Assembly: GCF_041435355.1 (NCBI RefSeq)
Contig: NZ_CP108442.1
Coordinates: 7,376,501-7,440,500, forward strand
Reading direction: 5' to 3'
From: Streptomyces sp. NBC_01276
GTDB lineage: Bacteria > Actinomycetota > Actinomycetes > Streptomycetales > Streptomycetaceae
Length of the DNA stretch: 64,000 bases
In this document: in pieces, positions 42,306-51,411 of the stretch
Layout: the number at the start of each line of letters is the position of its first letter
Numbering within the stretch: position 1 is the first letter of the stretch
Notes under the pieces: model-generated
The model's database searches: none
Seen by the model: only the letters and a program-made list of their open reading frames with translations
What the model was told of the DNA's origin: nothing
Position numbers and translations under genes: made by a program

Positions 42306-43313
42306 TCAGAGGCCGGTGGTCGACGTCCTGGTGACCAGGTCCCATTCATGACGCCGGACGGTGTCGGGGGTGGTGCGTCCGGCGAGGATGTCGCAGAGGA
42401 GTTCCGCGCACGCGCGCCCGTACGCGGCCGGGCGGAGGTCCACGGCGGTGAGGGGCGGGTTGACGTTGCGCGGCGCGGGTCCGTCGACGCAGGACGCGAC
42501 CAGGAGGTCGGCCCCCACACCGCGGCCGAGGGCTGACGCGGCCCGCAGGACTCCGGGGGCCGCGCCGTCGGGGGCGCAGATGACGGCGTCGATCGAGGGG
42601 TCGGTGCGGAGGAGGTCGAGGGTGGCCGCCTCGGTGTCGGTGGGGGTGGCGGCGAACGGCACGGTGTGAAGGACGACTTCGGTGCCGTGTGCGGTACCCC
42701 ACGAGGCGGCGGTCGCCCGTAGCGCTTCGGCCCAGGCGGACGTGCCTCCGGGGGCCAGGAGGGTCGGGCGGCGGGCGCCGCGGTCGCGCACGTGGTCGAG
42801 GAGGGCGGTGAGGGAGGCGGCGTTGTCGCAGACGACGGCGCCGGTGGGAGTGGGGGAGGGGCCCAGGTAGCGCTCGCCGGTGACGACGGGGACACCCGCT
42901 TCGAGCAGCCCCGGGACGGCGGTGTCGTCGCTCTCGGGGTCGATGACGAGCAGGCCGTCGACGCGCGAGGCCAGGCGGCCGGCGCCGCCGCCGGCCGGGG
43001 CCAGCAGGACGGTGTCGAGGCCCTCCTCCTGGGCGCGCTCGACGGCTCCGAAGGCCAGGGTCATGTAGTAGTCGAGCCGGGTCGCGGTCCTGGGCAGGTG
43101 GAGGCCGATGGCCCCGGTGCCGGCGCGGCGCAGTCGCTGGGCGGCGCTGTTGGGGCGGTATCCCAGTGCGTCGGCGACCGCGCGGACCCGGTCCCGGGTG
43201 GTTTCCGCGACCCGGCCGGAGCCTTGGAGGGCGTCGGAGACCGTGCTCTTGGAGACGCCCGCGGCGCGGGCGACGTCGAGCAGCGTCACGGTGCGGGGGG
43301 TCGGGGTGATCAC
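42306..43313 (-). CDS. LacI-family transcriptional regulator
   Basis: The 335-residue protein has a classic LacI N-terminus, VTLLDVARAAGVSKSTVSDA plus the hinge NSAAQRLRRAGTGAIGLHLP. A periplasmic-binding-protein-like effector domain runs from about residue 65. The predicted operators (perfect palindromes centred on AACGTT) lie in the divergent region towards the nitrilase gene, 33 and 76 bp from its own start. It therefore probably represses both itself and the nitrilase. The ligand is unknown, possibly a substrate or product of the nitrilase. Confidence 0.93.
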   Translation of the reverse strand: MITPTPRTVTLLDVARAAGVSKSTVSDALQGSGRVAETTRDRVRAVADALGYRPNSAAQRLRRAGTGAIGLHLPRTATRLDYYMTLAFGAVERAQEEGLDTVLLAPAGGGAGRLASRVDGLLVIDPESDDTAVPGLLEAGVPVVTGERYLGPSPTPTGAVVCDNAASLTALLDHVRDRGARRPTLLAPGGTSAWAEALRATAASWGTAHGTEVVLHTVPFAATPTDTEAATLDLLRTDPSIDAVICAPDGAAPGVLRAASALGRGVGADLLVASCVDGPAPRNVNPPLTAVDLRPAAYGRACAELLCDILAGRTTPDTVRRHEWDLVTRTSTTGL

Positions 43314-43345
43314 GTTTCCGCATTCTAGACGTTCGGGTCCGGCCT

Positions 43346-43363
43346 TGCCGGAACGTTCCGGCA
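43346..43363. promoter_or_regulatory. LacI-type operator 1
   Basis: TGCCGGAACGTTCCGGCA is a perfect 18-bp palindrome with the central CG typical of LacI-family sites, 33 bp upstream of the LacI start codon. Confidence 0.75.
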
Positions 43364-43388
43364 GGGTCTACATTCATGGCACGCCGTA

Positions 43389-43406
43389 TGCCGGAACGTT
43401 CCGGTA
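43389..43406. promoter_or_regulatory. LacI-type operator 2
   Basis: TGCCGGAACGTTCCGGTA repeats operator 1 with one mismatch. The centres are 43 bp apart (about four helical turns), so two dimers could bind on the same face or loop the promoter of the divergent nitrilase gene. Confidence 0.75.
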
Positions 43407-43471
43407 AGGCATGTCCGGCCCGCCCGCTGTGCCGCGCTGCGGCCCGACCCGATCCGACCTGATCCGACCCG

Positions 43472-43544
43472 TCGGCGAACCTGTCGCCGAAGCCCCTGAC
43501 GGGGCTCTTTTTCGCACCAGAGGACTGACTGGAATTTCAGTCAG
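43472..43544 (+). promoter_or_regulatory. Nitrilase leader with three consecutive hairpins, one terminator-like
   Basis: Hairpin A has TCGGCGA and TCGCCGA arms (43472-43490). Hairpin B, immediately next, is AGCCCC-tgac-GGGGCT followed by CTTTTT (43491-43512), a textbook intrinsic terminator. Hairpin C is CTGACTG-gaattt-CAGTCAG (43525-43544). All lie between the LacI operators and the nitrilase start. B could end transcripts before the gene, so A and C may belong to an attenuation mechanism. No known riboswitch consensus was recognised. Confidence 0.5.
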
Positions 43545-43580
43545 CAATCCGTTGCCCCTCGATTCGAAAGCAGTCCGCTC

Positions 43581-44528
43581 GTGAACGCGTTCGCACTCCT
43601 GACCTCCTACGGATCCCCGCTCGGTTCCCCCGGCCGCACCCGGCCCGCCGAACGCGAGCGGCTGCGCGTCGGCCTCGTCCAGATGCGCTGGCACGCCGAC
43701 CCGGCGCGGCACGACGACCACCTGAGGGAGGGCGTACGCCTGGCCGCCGCCCAGGGCGCCTCGGTCGTGTGCCTGCCGGAGCTGACGCGCAGCCCGTACT
43801 TCTGCAACACGGACGACCCGATGGCCGACGGCGCCGCCCGCCACCTCGAAGACGTCGAGACCGGCCCCACCACCGGCCTCGCGACCGAACTGGCCACCGG
43901 GCTGGGCATCACCGTCCACGCTTCCCTGTACGAGCGCGCCGAGGACGGCGGGCTGGGCTACAACACCGCCGTCTGCGTCGGCCCCGACGGGAAGCTGATC
44001 GCGCGGACCCGCAAGAACCACATCCCCGCGTTCCCCGGCTACCGCGAGGACCTCTGCTTCCGCCCCGGTGACGGCGGCTTCCCCGTCATCGAGCACGAGG
44101 GGGCCCGCTTCGGGTTCCCGACCTGCTGGGACGAGTGGTTCCCCGAGCTGGCCCGCGCCTACTCCCTGGCCGGCGCCGAGATCCTCGTCCACCCGACCGC
44201 GATCGGCTCCGAGGTGGACCTCCCGGACTTCGACACCCGGCCCATGTGGGAGCACGCCATCAGCGCCAACGGCCTCGCCAACGCCCTGTTCATGATCGTG
44301 CCCAACCGGATCGGGACCGAGGGCCGGTCGACCTTCTACGGCTCCTCGTTCATCTCCGACCCGTACGGCCGGATCGTGCTGCGCGCCCCGCGGGACCGCG
44401 AGGCCGTCCTCGTCGCCGACCTCGACCTGGACCAGCGCCGCGACTGGCTGGAGTTCGGCCTCATGCGCACCCGGCGCCCCGAGCTGTACGGGGCGCTCAC
44501 GGAACGGCTCGACGCCACGGCCGTCTAG
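43581..44528 (+). CDS. Carbon-nitrogen hydrolase (nitrilase superfamily, N-carbamoylputrescine amidase/beta-ureidopropionase-like)
   Basis: The GTG start gives 315 residues. The catalytic triad is present: Glu67 in CLPELTRS, Lys145 in RTRKNHIP and Cys182 in [11 protein letters not shown]. The WDEWFPE wording and [19 protein letters not shown] near the end fit the amidase branch that hydrolyses N-carbamoyl amines or beta-ureidopropionate rather than true nitrilases. The gene is divergent from a LacI regulator with two palindromic operators and a long structured leader. Its 3' end overlaps the convergent tsaD gene by 4 bp. Confidence 0.9.
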   Translation: MNAFALLTSYGSPLGSPGRTRPAERERLRVGLVQMRWHADPARHDDHLREGVRLAAAQGASVVCLPELTRSPYFCNTDDPMADGAARHLEDVETGPTTGLATELATGLGITVHASLYERAEDGGLGYNTAVCVGPDGKLIARTRKNHIPAFPGYREDLCFRPGDGGFPVIEHEGARFGFPTCWDEWFPELARAYSLAGAEILVHPTAIGSEVDLPDFDTRPMWEHAISANGLANALFMIVPNRIGTEGRSTFYGSSFISDPYGRIVLRAPRDREAVLVADLDLDQRRDWLEFGLMRTRRPELYGALTERLDATAV

Positions 44529-45613
44529 CGCGGTGGGAGAGTGCTCGGCCCGGCCGGCGGGGCGGGCAGCGGCGTCAGGGAGGCGTACTCCAGCGGTGCG
44601 GACGGGTCGACGGACACGTTCAGCGGCGCCGGCTCCGCCCCGGAGCGGACCAGGAGATCGCCGACGGCCGCGATCATGGCGCCGTTGTCCGTGCACAGGG
44701 TCAGGGGAGGAACGTGCAGTTCGATGCCGGCCGAGGCGCACCGCCGTTCCGCCAGGGCCCTGACCCGCGAGTTCGCGGCGACGCCGCCGACCACGACCAG
44801 CGTCTTCACGTCGTACGCGCGGCAGGCCGCGAGGGCCTTGCGGGTCAGCACGTCCGCGACCGCCTCCTGCAGCGCGGCGGCTCCGTCGGCGACCGGCGGC
44901 TCCTCCCCGCGCCGGCGGTGGCTCTCGGCCCAGCGGGCCGCGGCCGTCTTCAGGCCGGAGAAGGAGAACGCGTGCGGGTCGTCCCCGGGCCGGGTCAGCG
45001 GGCGCGGGAAGGCCACAGCCCTCGGGTCGCCGTCGCGGGCGGCCCGGTCGATGGCCGGCCCGCCCGGATACGGCAGGCCCAGGATCCGGGCGACCTTGTC
45101 GAAGCACTCGCCGGCCGCGTCGTCGAGGGTGTCCCCGAGATGCAGGATCGGCTCGCGTACGAGGTCCCGCACGAGCAGCAGCGAGGTGTGGCCGCCGGAG
45201 ACGATCAGCACCACGCACGGGTCGGGCATCGGGCCGTGCTCCAGGGTGTCGGCGGCGACGTGTCCCGCCAGGTGATGGACGCCGTACAGCGGCACCCCGG
45301 CCGCGTACGCCAGCGCCTTCGCCCCGGCCAGCCCCACCTGCAGCGCGCCCGACAGCCCGGGTCCCGTGGTGACGGCCACCGCGTCGATCTGGCCCATCCG
45401 CAGTCCGGCCCGGTCGAGGGCCTGCCGGACGACCGGGCCGAAGGAGTGCAGGTGCGCGCGGGCGGCGATCTCGGGCACGACGCCACCGAAGCGGACGTGC
45501 TCGTCCATGCTCGACGCCACCACGTGCGCGAGCAGTTCGCCGTCACGCACGATCCCCGCGCCCGTCTCGTCACACGACGACTCGATCCCGAGCACCACCG
45601 GAGAGCCCACCAC
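44525..45613 (-). CDS. tsaD: TsaD/Kae1/Qri7-family tRNA N6-threonylcarbamoyladenosine transferase
   Basis: The 362-residue product has the family signatures: [14 protein letters not shown] at the N-terminus, metal-binding HLAGH (His114 and His118), [21 protein letters not shown] and [11 protein letters not shown]. It completes t6A37 modification of ANN-decoding tRNAs together with TsaB and TsaE. In Streptomyces the housekeeping tsaD normally sits with alr-tsaE-tsaB-rimI near groES; here the neighbours are a nitrilase and metE, so this could be a second copy or a relocated one. An AGAGGGG site precedes the GTG start. A long inverted repeat lies just upstream. Confidence 0.85.
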   Translation of the reverse strand: MVGSPVVLGIESSCDETGAGIVRDGELLAHVVASSMDEHVRFGGVVPEIAARAHLHSFGPVVRQALDRAGLRMGQIDAVAVTTGPGLSGALQVGLAGAKALAYAAGVPLYGVHHLAGHVAADTLEHGPMPDPCVVLIVSGGHTSLLLVRDLVREPILHLGDTLDDAAGECFDKVARILGLPYPGGPAIDRAARDGDPRAVAFPRPLTRPGDDPHAFSFSGLKTAAARWAESHRRRGEEPPVADGAAALQEAVADVLTRKALAACRAYDVKTLVVVGGVAANSRVRALAERRCASAGIELHVPPLTLCTDNGAMIAAVGDLLVRSGAEPAPLNVSVDPSAPLEYASLTPLPAPPAGPSTLPPR

Positions 45614-45622
45614 AGAACCCCT

Positions 45623-45664
45623 CTTCTTGCAATTAGCGAGTTATTGCATAGAGCTTGCAAGAAG
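45623..45664. promoter_or_regulatory. Long inverted repeat with TTGCAA half-sites upstream of tsaD
   Basis: CTTCTTGCAA (45623-45632) and TTGCAAGAAG (45655-45664) are perfect 10-bp arms 22 bp apart. A further ATTGCA lies between them, in the most AT-rich stretch of this neighbourhood and 10-50 bp before the tsaD start. It looks like an operator overlapping the promoter; the regulator is unknown. Confidence 0.55.
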
Positions 45665-45739
45665 AATAGGGCATGGGCCGCCGGCGGCAGCGGAGACGTT
45701 TCCGCTGGTCAAGGCCCGACCCTCCCTGAGCGTGGGGTC

Positions 45740-45778
45740 GGGCCGGGTCGGACACCCGTCGGGTGTCCGACCCGGCCC
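45740..45778. terminator. Strong terminator after metE
   Basis: GGGCCGGGTCGGACACCCG and GGGTGTCCGACCCGGCCC (45740-45758 and 45761-45778) form a nearly perfect hairpin 8 bp beyond the metE stop codon. It separates metE from tsaD. An alternative hairpin (CCCGACC ... GGTCGGG, 45717-45741) overlaps it. Confidence 0.75.
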
Positions 45779-45785
45779 TGCCGGA

Positions 45786-48110
45786 TCAGGATTCCTCGGT
45801 CGCGAGATCCGCGCGGATCCGGCGCGCGGCCGCGACGAGGTTCTCCAGGGAGGCACGGGTTTCGGGCCAGCCGCGGGTCTTCAGGCCGCAGTCGGGGTTG
45901 ACCCAGAGCCGTTCGGCCGGGATGGCCGCGAGTCCCTTGCGGAGCAGCGCGGCCGCCTCCTCGGCGCCGGGAACGCGCGGGGAGTGGATGTCCCAGACGC
46001 CGGGACCGGCCTCGCGGGGGTAGCCGTGCCCGGCCAGCTCGTCGGCGACCCGCATGTGGGAACGGGCGGCCTCCAGGCTGATGACGTCGGCGTCGAGGTC
46101 GTCGATGGCCCGGACGATGTCACCGAACTCCGCGTAGCACATGTGCGTGTGGATCTGGGTGTCCGGCCGGACACCGCTGGTCGTGAGCCGGAAGGACTCG
46201 GTGGCCCAGTCGAGGTACTCCGCGTGGTCGGCGGCCCGCAGCGGGAGGGTCTCGCGCAGGGCCGGCTCGTCGACCTGGATGACCGAAGTGCCCGCCGCCT
46301 CCAGGTCGCCCACCTCGTCCCGCAGGGCGAGTGCCACCTGGCGGGCGGTGTCCCCGAGGGGCTGGTCGTCGCGTACGAAGGACCAGGCGAGCATGGTGAC
46401 CGGGCCGGTCAGCATGCCCTTGACCGGCTTGGCCGTCTGCGACTGGGCGTACGAGGTCCAGCGCACGGTCATCGGCTCGGGGCGGGAGACGTCCCCGGCC
46501 AGGACCGGCGGGCGGACGTAGCGGGTGCCGTAGGACTGCACCCAGCCGTACCGGGTGGCGACGTAGCCGGTGAGCTGCTCCGCGAAGTACTGGACCATGT
46601 CATTGCGTTCGGGTTCGCCGTGCACCAGGACGTCGATCCCGGCCTTCTCCTGGAAGGAGAGGACCTCGCGGATCTCGTCCTTGATCCGTTCCTCGTAGCC
46701 GGCCGTGTCGATCCGGCCGGCCCGCAGGTCGGCGCGGGCGAGGCGCAGCTCGTCGGTCTGCGGGAACGAGCCGATGGTGGTCGTCGGCAGGAGCGGCAGG
46801 CCCAGGTGGGCGCGCTGGGCGGCGGTGCGCCGCGCGTAGGGCTGCGCCCGGCGCGCGTCGGCTTCGCCGATCGCGGCGGTCCGGGCCCGGACCGCGGGGT
46901 CATGGGTGAGGGCGGAGCCCGCGCGGGAAGCCAGGTCGGCCCGGTTCGCGGCGAGTTCGGCGGCGATCGTGCCGGTGCCCTGGGCGAGGCCGCGGGCGAG
47001 GGTGGTGATCTCGGTGGTCTTCTGGCGGGCGACGGCGAGCCAGCGACGGATCTGCGGGTCGATGTCACGCTCGGCCGCGGCGTCCAGCGGGACGTGGAGG
47101 AGGGAACAGGAGGCGGCGACGTCGACCCGGTCGGCGAGGCCGAGCAGGGTTCCGAGGGTGGCCAGGGACTTCCGGTAGTCGTTGATCCAGATGTTGCGGC
47201 CGTTGACCACGCCCGCGACGAGCCGCTTGCCGGGCAGCCCGCCTACGGCCGCGAGGTCGGCGAGGTTCGCGGCGCCGGCGTCGGTGAAGTCCAGCGCCAG
47301 CCCCTCGACGGGGGCGGCGGCGAGCACCCGGAGGGCGCTGCCGAGCCGGCCGAAGTACGAGGCGACCAGCAGCTTCGGACGGTCGGTGGCCGCCCCCAGC
47401 TCGCGGTAGGCGCGGGCGGCGGCGTCCAGGTCGGCCGGGGTGCGGTCCTGGACCAGGGCCGGTTCGTCCAGCTGGACCCACTCGGCGCCGGCGGCGCGCA
47501 GATCGGCGAGGACCCGGGCGTAGACGGGCAGCAGCCGGTCGAGGAGGGTGATCGGCCGGAAGCCGGCGGCCACGCCCGGGGCGGGCTTGGCCAGCAGGAG
47601 GTAGGTGAGGGGTCCGACGAGGACGGGGCGGGCCGTGTGCCCGAGCGCGAGGGCCTCCTTCAGCTCGGCGACCTGCTTCGTGGAGTCGGCCGTGAAGACG
47701 GTGTCGGGGCCGAGTTCGGGGACCAGGTAGTGGTAGTTCGTGTCGAACCACTTGGTCATCTCCAGCGGGGCGACGTCCTGGGTGCCGCGGGCCATCGCGA
47801 AGTAGCCGTCGAGGGCGTCTTCGGCGACCGCCGCGCGGTGCCGACCGGGGACGGCGCCGACCATGACGCTGGTGTCCAGGACGTGGTCGTAGTACGAGAA
47901 GTCGCCGGTCGGCACCTCGGTGATGCCCGCATCGGCCAGCTGCCGCCAGTTGGAGCGGCGGAGGCCGGCGGCGGTCCGCCGGAGGGCGTCGGCGGTGACG
48001 CGGCCCTTCCAGTAACCCTCGACGGCCTTCTTCAGTTCGCGGTTCCGACCCTGACGGGGGTAGCCGTACACAGTGGCTCGTGCTGCCGCGGCCGCGGGCT
48101 TCGCTGTCAC
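45786..48110 (-). CDS. metE: Cobalamin-independent methionine synthase
   Basis: The GTG at 48110 with AAGGAG gives 774 residues, the usual MetE length. The N-terminal half contains [19 protein letters not shown] and [18 protein letters not shown]. The catalytic C-terminal half has [25 protein letters not shown], and the zinc ligands in [13 protein letters not shown] and [11 protein letters not shown]. It transfers a methyl group from 5-methyltetrahydropteroyl-triglutamate to homocysteine. A cobalamin riboswitch in the leader (48287-48495) indicates that it is shut off when B12 allows MetH to work. Confidence 0.97.
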   Translation of the reverse strand: MTAKPAAAAARATVYGYPRQGRNRELKKAVEGYWKGRVTADALRRTAAGLRRSNWRQLADAGITEVPTGDFSYYDHVLDTSVMVGAVPGRHRAAVAEDALDGYFAMARGTQDVAPLEMTKWFDTNYHYLVPELGPDTVFTADSTKQVAELKEALALGHTARPVLVGPLTYLLLAKPAPGVAAGFRPITLLDRLLPVYARVLADLRAAGAEWVQLDEPALVQDRTPADLDAAARAYRELGAATDRPKLLVASYFGRLGSALRVLAAAPVEGLALDFTDAGAANLADLAAVGGLPGKRLVAGVVNGRNIWINDYRKSLATLGTLLGLADRVDVAASCSLLHVPLDAAAERDIDPQIRRWLAVARQKTTEITTLARGLAQGTGTIAAELAANRADLASRAGSALTHDPAVRARTAAIGEADARRAQPYARRTAAQRAHLGLPLLPTTTIGSFPQTDELRLARADLRAGRIDTAGYEERIKDEIREVLSFQEKAGIDVLVHGEPERNDMVQYFAEQLTGYVATRYGWVQSYGTRYVRPPVLAGDVSRPEPMTVRWTSYAQSQTAKPVKGMLTGPVTMLAWSFVRDDQPLGDTARQVALALRDEVGDLEAAGTSVIQVDEPALRETLPLRAADHAEYLDWATESFRLTTSGVRPDTQIHTHMCYAEFGDIVRAIDDLDADVISLEAARSHMRVADELAGHGYPREAGPGVWDIHSPRVPGAEEAAALLRKGLAAIPAERLWVNPDCGLKTRGWPETRASLENLVAAARRIRADLATEES

Positions 48111-48286
48111 GGAACTCTCCTTCGCGAGATGTGTCCTGGACGTCCCGGTGAGGGGACGCGGACGCGAAGGAACGGCAGAACGCGCGGACCACGGCGCGGG
48201 GATGCACCGCGCGTGCCGCTCGTCGTGTACGCCGACCCGCCCACGAGGTCACCGGGATCTCCGCACGGGAATCGTCCGCGTACGGG

Positions 48287-48495
48287 CAACGGGCAGGTCT
48301 TCGGACTCGCGGGCACGCCTGCCGGTCTCCCGGCGGGCCCCTACTGGCCGTCGCTTCCCAGGACCGTTGTCCGGTCCCAGTGCGTATGACGGCGGTCGTT
48401 CCCGCTCACCGCTGCGGGGCAGTCCCGGATTCCCACCGGGTTCCCTCTTACGACGCATCCCGCCTGGCGGACGGGGCGAACCAGCTGCACCGGCC
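48287..48495 (-). ncRNA. Cobalamin riboswitch in the metE leader
   Basis: Read on the minus strand, the leader contains GGTGGGAATCCGGGACTGCC, then CCCGCAGCGGTGAG, and near the 3' end the B12 box GAGTCCGAAGACCTGCC (about 48309-48291). These are the core elements of the cobalamin riboswitch in the right order and spacing. It ends about 175 bp before the metE start. Known biology: B12 binding represses metE. Confidence 0.9.
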
Positions 48496-48846
48496 ACCCT
48501 AGGGCGGAAGATCGCCCAGCGGCGAGCCCCGTCCATCATCCGGACGGCGAAACGGGACGGGACGCGGGCCGCAAGCCCTCCGGCCGCATGAGACATGCCG
48601 CTTTCGGCGGAATGCCCGGTGACGTGCCGTCGGCGGGCCATCCTGTGGGCTGTTGCACGGTCGTGTCAGGAGTCCGTGGGTGTACCGATCGCGTGAGCGG
48701 CTTGATGACCGGATCCGGCGCGAGCGCCGGGCGGGCCCCGGGGGCGCGGGACGGGCACCGGCTCGCAACCATGCCGCCGCGGTGGAGCACGGCGCCCCGT
48801 GCGGTGAGCGGGAGCGGACGTCCGCGTCCCGGTCCACCGGGCGATC
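48496..48846. other. Divergent intergenic region between metE riboswitch and phosphatase gene
   Basis: This 351-bp stretch contains the metE promoter on the minus strand and the promoter of the phosphatase gene on the plus strand. Short frames exist (for example ATG 48588) but with no family match or ribosome site. Nothing else is recognised. Confidence 0.4.
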
Positions 48847-50181
48847 GTGATGGCGGGCGGCAGGGAGGGGGAGCGGGCGAAGCGGGCGCCCAAACCCGAC
48901 CCGTTGCTGCGCCTGGAAGCCGAGCTGGGCCGGATCGAAGAGCGGCTGCGGGCCCTGGCCGCGGCCAGGGCCCGGATCGAGGGCCTGCTGGGTGCGGTGG
49001 TGGCCATCACCCGGGAGGTGGAACTGCCGGCGGTGCTGAACCGCATCGTGACCACCGCCATGGAGCTGGTCGGCGCCCGCTTCGGGGCACTCGGCGTACT
49101 GGACGACTCCGGAGAGCGTCTGGCGCAGTTCATCGCCGTCGGCCTCTCCGAGGAGGAACGCGCGGCCCTGGCCGACGTGGGGTTTCCCGGCGGTCTGGGC
49201 GTACTCGGATACCTGATCCGCCACCCCGAACCGCTGCGGGTCGACGACATCTCCGCCCATCCGTCCTCGGTCGGGTTCCCGCCCGGCCACCCACGGATGA
49301 GCACCCTCCTCGGCGTCGCCATCAGCGTCCGCGGCGAGACCTACGGAGACCTCTACCTCTCCGAGCGGGGTGACGGGCGCGCCTTCGACGTCCACGACGA
49401 GAACATCGTCGTCGCCCTCGCCAGCGCCGCCGGCATCGCGATCGACAACGTCCGCCTCCTCGAACAGGTCCGGGCCTCCTCCGAACAGTTCCAGCGGCTC
49501 TTGCTGCCGACGCTGCCCGACCTGGGACCCTTCGCCGCCGCCGCCATCTACCGGCCCGCCGCCGAACCCAACGCCCTCGGCGGGGACTGGTACGACGCCA
49601 TCCCCCTGCCCGACGGCGCGGTGGCGCTCGTCATCGGCGACGTGGTCGGCCACGATCTGCAGGCGGCCGCTGCCATGGCCGCCATCCGCAACATGCTGCG
49701 CTCCCTGCTGTTCGAACTGGGCGGTCCGCCCAGCGCGGTCCTCACCCAGCTCGACCGGACCCTGCAGGCCATCACCGACACCCCGGTCACCACCACCGGG
49801 CTGGCGCGCATCGAACCCGCGGGGGGCGGCTGGCGGATGCTCTGGAGCACCGCGGGCCACGTCCCCCCACTGCTGATCACTCCCGGTGGCCCGCCGTACT
49901 ACCTGTTCGCCGAACCCGGACTCCCACTGAACGTCGACAGCGAGCAGCACCGCCCGGACCGCACCCACCCGCTGCCCCCCGGCACCACGGTGGTCCTGTT
50001 CACCGACGGCCTCGTCGAACACCCCGACCACCCCATCGACGAGAGCCTGGACGCACTGGCCGAGCTGGCCGCCGTGCACGCCTCCCTGCCCCTGGAGGCC
50101 TTCGTGCGGGCCCTGGCGGAGGGGCATCCGAGTGACGGGCACGACGACATGGCCGTACTCGCCCTGCGCATCCCGGGCTGA
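48847..50181 (+). CDS. GAF domain/SpoIIE-type PP2C serine phosphatase
   Basis: The protein has 444 residues from GTG 48847 (ATG 48850 is equally possible). A basic N-terminus and coiled segment (EAELGRIEERLRALAAARAR) precede a GAF domain (about 50-210, ending ALASAAGIAIDNVRLLEQV). The phosphatase domain (about 215-440) follows, with LGGDWYDAIPLPDG, VIGDVVGHDLQAAAAMAA, TAGHVPPLL, VVLFTDGLVE and GHDDMAVLAL, all metal-ligand motifs present. Streptomyces has dozens of such proteins controlling anti-sigma/anti-anti-sigma switches; the partner is not encoded here. A MASE1 membrane sensor gene follows. Confidence 0.92.
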   Translation: MMAGGREGERAKRAPKPDPLLRLEAELGRIEERLRALAAARARIEGLLGAVVAITREVELPAVLNRIVTTAMELVGARFGALGVLDDSGERLAQFIAVGLSEEERAALADVGFPGGLGVLGYLIRHPEPLRVDDISAHPSSVGFPPGHPRMSTLLGVAISVRGETYGDLYLSERGDGRAFDVHDENIVVALASAAGIAIDNVRLLEQVRASSEQFQRLLLPTLPDLGPFAAAAIYRPAAEPNALGGDWYDAIPLPDGAVALVIGDVVGHDLQAAAAMAAIRNMLRSLLFELGGPPSAVLTQLDRTLQAITDTPVTTTGLARIEPAGGGWRMLWSTAGHVPPLLITPGGPPYYLFAEPGLPLNVDSEQHRPDRTHPLPPGTTVVLFTDGLVEHPDHPIDESLDALAELAAVHASLPLEAFVRALAEGHPSDGHDDMAVLALRIPG

Positions 50182-50288
50182 AGCCGCCGGCAGGCATCGG
50201 GGACACGTGTGAGCGGCGGCGTGGCGGAGCCCGCAGGGGTGCAAGATGGACAGACCAGCGAGGGACGAGAGCAGGGACAGATCTCCCG

Positions 50289-51302
50289 ATGACCGACGCG
50301 TGGCGGCACAGGCTCAGGAGCGCCGGCGCGACGGCCCTGAAGAGCGGTGCCGTCGCCGCGCTGTACTACGCCGGGGGTGAGCTCGGGCTGCTCCAGCAGC
50401 TCGTACGCGGTCAGGTGTCACCGCTGTGGCCCCCGACCGGCATCGCCCTGGCCGGGCTGCTCCTGTTCGGCCCCCGGATCTGGCCGGGCATCGCGCTCGG
50501 AGCGTTCCTGGTCAACATCTCGCCCGGGCCGTCGCTCGCCGTCGTCCTCGCCATCACGGCGGGTAACACCCTCGGCTCCCTGTCCTCCTACGCGCTCCTT
50601 CGCCTCGTCGGCTTCCGCACCCGGATGAACCGGTTGCGGGACGCGCTCGCACTGGTCTTCCTCGGCGCGTTCGCCGGCATGCTCGTCAGCGCGACCGTGG
50701 GCATCGGTACCCTGCACCTGGCCGGCGCTCTGCCCGTCGGCGGGTTCTGGCCCTCGTGGTGGGTCTGGTGGACCGGCGACGCGATGGGCGTCCTGCTGGT
50801 CACACCGGTCCTGCTCGTCCTCAGCTCCGCGCGCCGGCCGAGGGGCGTGCCGGCACCGCGGTGGGCGGAGGCATCGCTGCTCGTGGCCGCCACGATCGCC
50901 GTCGGCCTCCTCGAAGCCTCCCCCACACCTCTGATCTTCCTCGCCTTCCCCCTGCTGACCTGGGCGGCCTTCCGCTTCCAGCTCGCCGGAGCCGCACCCT
51001 GTGCGCTGGCCGCATCCGTCTTCGCGATCTACGCCGCCACGCATGGGACGGGCCCCTTCGCGGGCCAGACCCTGCTCACCGCCATGGTCTCGCTGCAGGC
51101 GTTCAACGGTGCCGCCGCGCTGACCGCGCTGCTGCTCTCGGCGGCCGTCACCGAGCGGAACCAGACCCTGGAAAGGGTCGAACGGGCTTGCGGGCGACTG
51201 GCCGAGATGGTCGCGAGGACCGCGCCGGACACCGACAGCCTGCCCACGGTCGCCCGCGAGCGCGCCCGCGAGCGCGAGGAGGAGGGGGACGGCGGACGGT
51301 GA
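50289..51302 (+). CDS. MASE1-domain integral membrane protein
   Basis: The 337-residue protein is dominated by a MASE1-type sensor region of eight to ten helices, with YYAGGELGLLQQL, VSPLWPPTGIALAGLLLFG and WVWWTGDAMGVLLVTPVLL as recognisable motifs. In MASE1 proteins this domain is normally followed by a histidine kinase or GGDEF output; here only about 45 charged residues follow (ERVERACGRLAEMVAR ...). Output may instead come from the adjacent SpoIIE-type phosphatase 107 bp upstream, which is an inference. A strong terminator follows. Confidence 0.88.
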   Translation: MTDAWRHRLRSAGATALKSGAVAALYYAGGELGLLQQLVRGQVSPLWPPTGIALAGLLLFGPRIWPGIALGAFLVNISPGPSLAVVLAITAGNTLGSLSSYALLRLVGFRTRMNRLRDALALVFLGAFAGMLVSATVGIGTLHLAGALPVGGFWPSWWVWWTGDAMGVLLVTPVLLVLSSARRPRGVPAPRWAEASLLVAATIAVGLLEASPTPLIFLAFPLLTWAAFRFQLAGAAPCALAASVFAIYAATHGTGPFAGQTLLTAMVSLQAFNGAAALTALLLSAAVTERNQTLERVERACGRLAEMVARTAPDTDSLPTVARERAREREEEGDGGR

Positions 51303-51343
51303 CGCCTGCCGCACGCACCGCTCGACGCCGCGGCGCCGGAAGA

Positions 51344-51389
51344 CCCAGAGCCCTGCCGCCCCGGACATCCGGGGCGGCAGGGCTCTGGG
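51344..51389. terminator. Bidirectional terminator
   Basis: Two perfect arms (51344-51364 and 51369-51389, starting CCCAGAGCCCTGCC and ending GGCAGGGCTCTGGG) form a very stable hairpin between the convergent MASE1 gene and cbtA. Confidence 0.85.
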
Positions 51390-51411
51390 GTGGGTGCGTA
51401 CGGTACGTCGA

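Noticed and set aside
43407..43580. A known riboswitch (guanidine, SAM or similar) in the nitrilase leader
   Set aside because: Hairpins are present, but none of the conserved loop sequences of classes I know could be recognised.
43374..45218. A 614-codon minus-strand frame across nitrilase and tsaD
   Set aside because: It runs antisense to the nitrilase and out of frame through tsaD, both of which have complete catalytic motifs.
45366..48389. A 1007-codon plus-strand frame opposite metE
   Set aside because: Antisense shadow of metE; no start signal and no recognisable domain.
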